From JADFUZ01 sp034430415 (GTDB taxonomy: Bacteria; Chloroflexota; Dehalococcoidia; GIF9; AB-539-J10): a stretch of 34,364 nucleotides of DNA. Within the stretch, counting starts at the first letter, position 1. The number at the start of each line of letters is the position of its first letter. Below the pieces are notes generated by a model, which did not search any database, had not been told where the DNA came from, and was given only the letters and a program-made list of their open reading frames with translations. Below are positions 30,206 to 34,364 of the stretch, in pieces. A program made the position numbers and the translations under genes. Where the stretch lies: the NCBI GenBank assembly GCA_034430415.1, contig DAOUEN010000165.1, positions 1 through 34,364 on the forward strand, in the 5' to 3' direction.

Positions 30206-30968
30206 CGGTAGTACCTCCGACGCCATTCGCAATTTCGCTGAGCAGGGCGTGAGATACCCTGCCGTTGATAATCCGTGCCTCACTCACTTGTGTCAGCGCC
30301 CGGAGGCACGCTTCTACCTTGGGCACCATTCCGCCCGAGGCTGTGCCAGAGGACAGCAGGTTTCTTGCCTCGGCAGCGGTGAGCCTGGGTATGGTCTTGC
30401 CTGACTCATCTTGGATACCATCAACGTCGGTGAGGAAGACAAGCTTGTCAGCGCTTGTAGCCGCGGCAATTTCCCCCGCCACAGCATCTCCGTTGACGTT
30501 GAGCAACATCATATCGCTATTGACCGCGCCTGAGCATATCGGTGCCACCACTGGCATGAATCCTTCTCTTACCAGGAGGTTGAGTAGCGTAGCGTCGACC
30601 TTCACGACCTCACCAACGAATCCCAGTTCACGGCTCTTGACGCGTGCCCGGAGCAAATTGCCGTCGGCGCCACTTAGCCCTATTGTCCTTCCTCCTAGAG
30701 CCTGGATAGCTGTCACCAGTTCTTTGTTGACCAGTCCGGCCAGTACTGCGGTTGCTACTCTCAGACCTTCGGCATCAGTCACCCTCAACCCATCTACAAA
30801 CCTGGTCGGAATGCCCATCTTCGAAAACCAGTCGGAAATGTGCTGCCCGCCACCGTGGACTACAACTACCGATACCTGCTTCTCTTGCAGCAGCACCAGA
30901 TCCTCCAGGGTCGTGTCATGGCTACCCAGTGTACTGCCGCCTATCTTGACTACTATAACCCTCTGCAT
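30192..30968 (-). CDS. argB: Acetylglutamate kinase
   Basis: This is a 258-residue amino-acid kinase that phosphorylates N-acetylglutamate. KIGGS at the N terminus, VVVVHGGGQHISDW near residues 35-48, the LRVTDAEGL segment, NVNGDAVAGEIA and TDVDGI fit the family. The N-terminal helix found in arginine-inhibited hexameric enzymes is absent, so strong feedback control by arginine through that route is less likely. The ATG follows the argJ stop without a gap. Confidence 0.95.
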   Translation of the reverse strand: MQRVIVVKIGGSTLGSHDTTLEDLVLLQEKQVSVVVVHGGGQHISDWFSKMGIPTRFVDGLRVTDAEGLRVATAVLAGLVNKELVTAIQALGGRTIGLSGADGNLLRARVKSRELGFVGEVVKVDATLLNLLVREGFMPVVAPICSGAVNSDMMLLNVNGDAVAGEIAAATSADKLVFLTDVDGIQDESGKTIPRLTAAEARNLLSSGTASGGMVPKVEACLRALTQVSEARIINGRVSHALLSEIANGVGGTTVVPD

Positions 30969-32165
30969 CTACGTTGTGTAAGCGCTGTTTATGGTAACAT
31001 ACTCCTCGGACAGGTCACAGCCCCAGGCAGTAGCTCTGCTATTTCCCAGATTGAGTTGCAGTTCGATGGATACTTCGTCGCTTTGCAGAGATGTCCGCAT
31101 TGTCGCCTGGTCAAAAGGGATAGAACGTCCCTGTTTCATGACCTGGACGCCGTTCAAATAGACGTCCAGTTTCTCTTCGGCTATTTCCGCTTCGCTTCGC
31201 CCCAGGGCGGAGACGATACGGCCCCAATTGGGATCACTGCCGTGGATTGCTGCCTTCACTAGAGGCGAACTCACAATGGTCCTGGCAGCCTGGCGAGCCT
31301 CTGCCTGATGTCGTGTGCCCTCTACTGTGACCTCGATAAGCTTTGTTGCGCCCTCGCCGTCTTGCGCTATGGATTTGGCCAGATGAACGCAAACCTCGTT
31401 CAGAACTTGTTGGAAGGCCTCGCCATTGCTGAAGCCGATTGTCTCGTTTCCAGCCAGACCATTGGCTAACAGAAACGCAGAGTCGCTGGGACTGGTTTCG
31501 CCATCAACGCTGACCATATTGAAGGAGATGTCCACCGCCTCCCTCAATGCTGATCGGAGAAAAGCGCCATCGACTAAGGCATCGGTGGCTATGAAACAAA
31601 GCATTGTGGCCAGGTTGGGATGGATCATGCCTGAGCCTTTGGCTACCCCACCGATAGTCACCCTGGCTCCCATTGTGTCAAGGTGGGCTGCCACCTCTTT
31701 GGGTCTGGAATCCGTCGTCATTATCGCCTTGGCGAAGTCGTGACCGCCTTGTGGGCCAAGCCTTGTCTTCTTTATCCCATGGCGTATGCAGTCCATAGGC
31801 AATGGTGTCCCAATCACGCCGGTGCTTGCTACGAGGACTGCAGCCATAGGGATTTTCAGTCTCGTGGCTGTGAGCCTTGCCATTTCGGCTGCGTCGGCCA
31901 GTCCTTGCTCTCCAACACAGGCGTTAGCACAGCCCGAGTTGGCTACAATTGCCTGGGCTCGGCTTTTTGACAGGTGTTGATGAGACAGTATGACCGGGGC
32001 CGACTTGACTCGATTGGTGGTCAAGACGCCTGCGGCGACACAGAGAACTTCAGAGTAGAGGATGGCCAGGTCAAGCTCGTTCGGGGTTCGTATCCCGCAC
32101 TGAACCGCCCCAGCCAGAAAACCAGGGACCGAGGTGATTGTGCCTGAGGGGATTAGCTTGGACAT
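30969..32165 (-). CDS. argJ: Bifunctional ornithine acetyltransferase / N-acetylglutamate synthase
   Basis: This is a 398-residue N-terminal-nucleophile enzyme that moves the acetyl group from acetylornithine to glutamate (acetyl recycling). The precursor cleaves between Ala and Thr in GMIHPNLATMLCF near residue 188. Conserved blocks include VLTTNRVKSAPV, NSGCANACVG, STGVIG, GGVAKGSGMI and HGSDPNWGRI. I take the ATG at 32165; the GTG at 32171 would lie upstream of the predicted transcription start. Whether it also acts on acetyl-CoA is unclear. It opens the argJ-B-D-G-H-rpe operon; argC and argF are not adjacent. Confidence 0.95.
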   Translation of the reverse strand: MSKLIPSGTITSVPGFLAGAVQCGIRTPNELDLAILYSEVLCVAAGVLTTNRVKSAPVILSHQHLSKSRAQAIVANSGCANACVGEQGLADAAEMARLTATRLKIPMAAVLVASTGVIGTPLPMDCIRHGIKKTRLGPQGGHDFAKAIMTTDSRPKEVAAHLDTMGARVTIGGVAKGSGMIHPNLATMLCFIATDALVDGAFLRSALREAVDISFNMVSVDGETSPSDSAFLLANGLAGNETIGFSNGEAFQQVLNEVCVHLAKSIAQDGEGATKLIEVTVEGTRHQAEARQAARTIVSSPLVKAAIHGSDPNWGRIVSALGRSEAEIAEEKLDVYLNGVQVMKQGRSIPFDQATMRTSLQSDEVSIELQLNLGNSRATAWGCDLSEEYVTINSAYTT

Positions 32166-32173
32166 TGCCACCT

Positions 32174-32182
32174 AATATAGCA
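32174..32182 (-). promoter_or_regulatory. Extended -10 TGC-TATATT of the arginine operon
   Basis: On the minus strand, TATATT (32179-32174) is preceded by TGC, and the argJ ATG (32165) is eight bases past it. The mRNA would be leaderless or carry a one-base leader. No arginine-repressor-like box is obvious in the 90-base space shared with yebC. Confidence 0.6.
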
Positions 32183-32210
32183 GGAAATCCAGGTACGGTC
32201 TATTTGGGCT

Positions 32211-32239
32211 TTACCACCTTGAGCTGGCAGTGCTAGAAT
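32211..32239 (+). promoter_or_regulatory. Promoter of yebC-ruvC-ruvA
   Basis: TTACCA (32211-32216) and TAGAAT (32234-32239) are 17 bases apart, and TGC precedes the -10. Transcription would start near 32246. A GGGAG lies five bases before the ATG at 32256. Confidence 0.55.
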
Positions 32240-32255
32240 TGACTTGGGAGTTAGT

Positions 32256-33008
32256 ATGTCTGGACATTCGAAGTGGTCGCAGATCAAGCGGCAGAAGGGG
32301 GTTGCAGATACCCGGCGGGGGCAGCTATTCACCAAGCTTGCTCGCGAGATCATAATTGCGGTCAAGCAGGGCGGGAGCAGCCTGGAAAGCAACCTCCAGT
32401 TGCGTCTAGCGGTTCAGAGAGGTCGGGACAACAATATGCCCTCTGATAGTATTGAGAGGGCTATAAAGCGCGGCAGTGGTGAAGGCGGAGCATCTGAGTT
32501 GGCTGAGGTTACACTGGAGGGATACGGTCCAGACGGAGTGGCAGTCTTGGTGGAGGCCTTGACTGATAACCGTAATCGCACCATTCAGGATGTCCGGCGC
32601 CTGTTTGTGCGCCACGGTGGTAGCCTAGGTGAAAATGGGTGCGTGGCGTGGCTCTTTGAGAGCAGGGGAGTGGTGACTGTGGAGGGGGACGCATCAGATG
32701 CGGAGGAACTGGCATTGCTGGCGATTGACGCTGGCGCTGAAGATGTGAAAACGGAGAAGGGCTACTTGGAGATCTATACTGAGCCCGGTGTCATGGAGGA
32801 AGTGAGGAAGAGAGTCGAGGAAGCTAGCCACGTAGCGTCTGCGGAGGTCTCCTTGGTACCGAAGACTACAGTGCTGCTGGAGGACAACAAGGTGGATCAG
32901 ACCTTGAGCTTTCTTGACGATTTGGAAGAGATGGACGACGTGCAACACGTCTACTCGAATATCGATCTGTCCGATGCCGCCCTAGAGAGGTTGAGCAGCC
33001 GGACATAG
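32256..33008 (+). CDS. yebC: YebC/PmpR family protein
   Basis: This is a 250-residue YebC-family protein. Members have been reported as DNA-binding regulators and more recently as translation factors. The N terminus is the classic MSGHSKWSQIKRQKG start, followed by RRGQLFTKLAREIIIA and GRDNNMPSDSIERAIKRG. The middle has the EGYGPDGVAVLVEALTDN block. Three alpha/beta domains are expected. The start is the ATG at 32256 (four residues inside the open frame) with GGGAG upstream. It leads directly into ruvC (four bases) and ruvA, a widely conserved order. Confidence 0.95.
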   Translation: MSGHSKWSQIKRQKGVADTRRGQLFTKLAREIIIAVKQGGSSLESNLQLRLAVQRGRDNNMPSDSIERAIKRGSGEGGASELAEVTLEGYGPDGVAVLVEALTDNRNRTIQDVRRLFVRHGGSLGENGCVAWLFESRGVVTVEGDASDAEELALLAIDAGAEDVKTEKGYLEIYTEPGVMEEVRKRVEEASHVASAEVSLVPKTTVLLEDNKVDQTLSFLDDLEEMDDVQHVYSNIDLSDAALERLSSRT

Positions 33009-33012
33009 CGAA

Positions 33013-33507
33013 ATGCGTGTTCTTGGCATTGACCCTGGAACGGTGAGCATGGGCTATGGTGTGGTGGATGTTGGAGATGAGATGAGGATGGTGGACTGTG
33101 GGGTGTTGAGGTTGTCCTCTCAGATTCCTGTGGAGGAAAGGCTACAGTGTGTATACCGTGGACTCACTGAAGTCATTACACAACACAGGCCTAGCGAGGC
33201 AGCGATTGAGGAACCCTTTGTTGGCCGGAACGTGAGGTCAGCGTTCTCTATCGGAAGAGCGCAGGCGGTAGCTATCCTTTCAGCAGTCAGTCAAGGGCTA
33301 CCTGTGTACTATTACTCGCCGGCCCAGGTGAAGCAGCAGGTAACCAGCTACGGGCGGAGCGACAAACAGCAAGTCCGAGAAATGGTGAGAATCCAGCTCG
33401 GTCTGTCCAGTGCACCTGAGCCAAGCGACGTCACGGATGCTCTGGCTGTGGCTATTTGCCACATTCAGCAGAGTCGAGTGAATCAGTGGATAGCCGAGAG
33501 AACTTAG
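33013..33507 (+). CDS. ruvC: Holliday junction resolvase RuvC
   Basis: This is a 164-residue endonuclease that cuts Holliday junctions. The acidic catalytic set is complete: Asp7 in GIDPGT, Glu66 in AIEEPF, and Asp139 and Asp142 in SDVTDALAVA. The length is typical. It starts five bases after the yebC stop and ends two bases before ruvA. ruvB is not in the window. Confidence 0.96.
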   Translation: MRVLGIDPGTVSMGYGVVDVGDEMRMVDCGVLRLSSQIPVEERLQCVYRGLTEVITQHRPSEAAIEEPFVGRNVRSAFSIGRAQAVAILSAVSQGLPVYYYSPAQVKQQVTSYGRSDKQQVREMVRIQLGLSSAPEPSDVTDALAVAICHIQQSRVNQWIAERT

Positions 33508-33508
33508 C

Positions 33509-34090
33509 ATGATAGCTACTCTTGAGGGAAGCCTGGAATACCGCGGGCCTGATTCAGCTATCGTGAAGGTGGGAGGCATTGGTTTCGAAGTCCGCGTCCC
33601 TGGCTCAACTTTGGGCCAACTGGGGACTCCTGGTGATAAGGTTTCCCTTTTCACCCATCTACATGTGAGGGAGGACAACGTCTCTCTTTATGGTTTTGGC
33701 TCTGAACAGGAGTTGACCGTGTTCAGGAATCTTATCTCTGTCTCTGGGATCGGGCCTAAGGTAGCTTTGGCGCTGCTCTCTGCATTGAGCCCTGAGCAAA
33801 TGGTGGTGGCTATCACGAGCGGCAACACGGAAATAATCAGTCAAGTGCCCGGGATTGGGAAGAAAATGGCGAGTCGGTTGATTGTTGAACTGAAAGGGAA
33901 GCTGGAGAAGGAGTGGAGGGAGGCTGTGTTGCCTTTCGGTGTAGAAGACGAGGATGTCATGGCTGCCTTGACCAGCTTGGGCTATTCTCTGAAGGAAGCC
34001 AGCAAAGCTGTCTCCACCCTCCCTGTTTCCAGCGAGCTCAGCTTGGAGGATAAGGTCAGACTGGCGTTGCAGCATTTGGCCGCAGAGTGA
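33509..34090 (+). CDS. ruvA: Holliday junction branch-migration protein RuvA
   Basis: This is a 193-residue junction-binding subunit of the RuvAB motor. The N-terminal OB fold starts MIATLEGSLEYRG and contains THLHVREDNVSLYGF. Two helix-hairpin-helix motifs follow: SVSGIGPKVALALLSAL and QVPGIGKKMASRLIVELKGK. The C-terminal domain III (about 145-193, DVMAALTSLGYSLKEA) contacts RuvB. It is translated from an ATG two bases after ruvC. Confidence 0.96.
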   Translation: MIATLEGSLEYRGPDSAIVKVGGIGFEVRVPGSTLGQLGTPGDKVSLFTHLHVREDNVSLYGFGSEQELTVFRNLISVSGIGPKVALALLSALSPEQMVVAITSGNTEIISQVPGIGKKMASRLIVELKGKLEKEWREAVLPFGVEDEDVMAALTSLGYSLKEASKAVSTLPVSSELSLEDKVRLALQHLAAE

Positions 34091-34316
34091 GCGGGCAGCT
34101 GCTCTCGCTGGCGACGCTGCTCGTCTGTTGCAGGGGGCAGGCGACCAAAGTGACGCTGGGGACCGAGCCTGGCCGTGAGGCTGACGGATCGGCCACATTG
34201 GTTGGTGCGCCGCTGGCAGCAGCCGAATGTGGTGGATTGCAATTGACCCGATGATGCTTCTGGTGGTTGGGTGGGAAACGCGAGGTGCAGCGTCTGGTTG
34301 CGGTGGATAGTCTGCA

Positions 34317-34364
34317 ATGTCTGAATTCAAGTTAGTCTCTGTTTTTCCCCTTACCGGTGACCAG
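34317..34364 (+). CDS. uvrB: UvrB, first 16 codons (cut by window edge)
   Basis: From the ATG at 34317 the frame reads MSEFKLVSVFPLTGDQ to the end of the window. This matches the conserved start of excinuclease subunit B (F-x-L-x-S-x-F-x-P-x-G-D-Q). UvrB is the damage-verifying helicase of nucleotide excision repair. There is no good ribosome binding site. A GATAGT at 34306-34311 lies five bases before the ATG and might be a -10 box of a leaderless mRNA, weakly supported. The 226 bases between ruvA and here show no convincing gene. Confidence 0.7.
   Translation, partial: MSEFKLVSVFPLTGDQ

Noticed and set aside
30265..30981. 238-aa plus-strand ORF opposite argB
   Set aside because: It is a Ser/Thr/Pro-rich shadow frame of a clear acetylglutamate kinase gene.
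34087..34254. Possible 55-aa GTG-started ORF overlapping the ruvA stop (GTGA)
   Set aside because: It has no ribosome binding site, low-complexity hydrophobic and Gly/Ala composition, and no homology that I can see; the overlap with the stop may be chance.
33659..34330. 223-aa minus-strand ORF opposite ruvA
   Set aside because: It is an antisense shadow of ruvA, with His/Gln/Arg-rich nonsense composition and no motif.

Overview
This window is a 34.4 kb piece of a moderately GC-rich bacterial chromosome. Gene content and order point to Chloroflexota, most plausibly a Dehalococcoidia-like lineage. The hints are the rpmB / DAK2-protein / recG neighbourhood, a single argJ-B-D-G-H operon ending in rpe, yebC-ruvC-ruvA running into uvrB, a short-type ThiC, and a GreA carrying an extra N-terminal domain. 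This placement is inference from gene families; no rRNA or other marker is present. I see no CRISPR array, insertion sequence, phage block, tRNA or rRNA gene.

Layout. 1-1951 is a loosely packed accessory stretch: small Lys-rich or membrane ORFs, a TspO homologue, and an almost gene-free 547-base gap with inverted repeats. 1952-9100 holds mostly singly transcribed genes: a beta-CASP metallo-hydrolase, a LOG-family hydrolase, a YghO-like acetyltransferase followed by a gamma-glutamyltransferase, an FKBP lipoprotein and an MFS exporter. 9289-13104 holds a flavodoxin-fold reductase, a TPR-like unknown next to a small membrane protein, an HhH-like unknown and a PLP dehydratase. 13126-15518 (minus) is a greA-like gene followed by a bifunctional NAD(P)HX repair enzyme. 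15579-19375 (minus) is thiC-cinA-speD-speB with a good promoter before thiC. 19504-25443 (minus) is fakA-like, recG and argS, with rpmB divergent. 25782-32165 (minus) is the tight arginine operon argJ-argB-argD-argG-argH-rpe. 32256-34364 (plus) is yebC-ruvC-ruvA and the first 16 codons of uvrB.

How the genes fit together. The arginine operon supplies ornithine by the cyclic acetyl pathway (ArgJ, ArgB, ArgD) and completes citrulline to arginine (ArgG, ArgH); argC and argF are not in the window. SpeD and SpeB give two polyamine steps without a visible arginine decarboxylase or spermidine synthase. CinA and the Nnr fusion both clean up damaged or by-product pyridine nucleotides. RecG, RuvC, RuvA and UvrB are recombination and repair genes.

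Regulation. Many start regions show a promoter of the form TGN-TATAAT (extended -10), most often with TGC. In at least three cases (4228, 15518, 32165) the -10 box lies only 7-9 bases before the start codon, which predicts leaderless or nearly leaderless mRNAs. The most distinctive protein is the GreA homologue with an apparent recombinase-type core-binding domain at its N terminus. I did not find a clear multi-gene novel defence or mobile system here.
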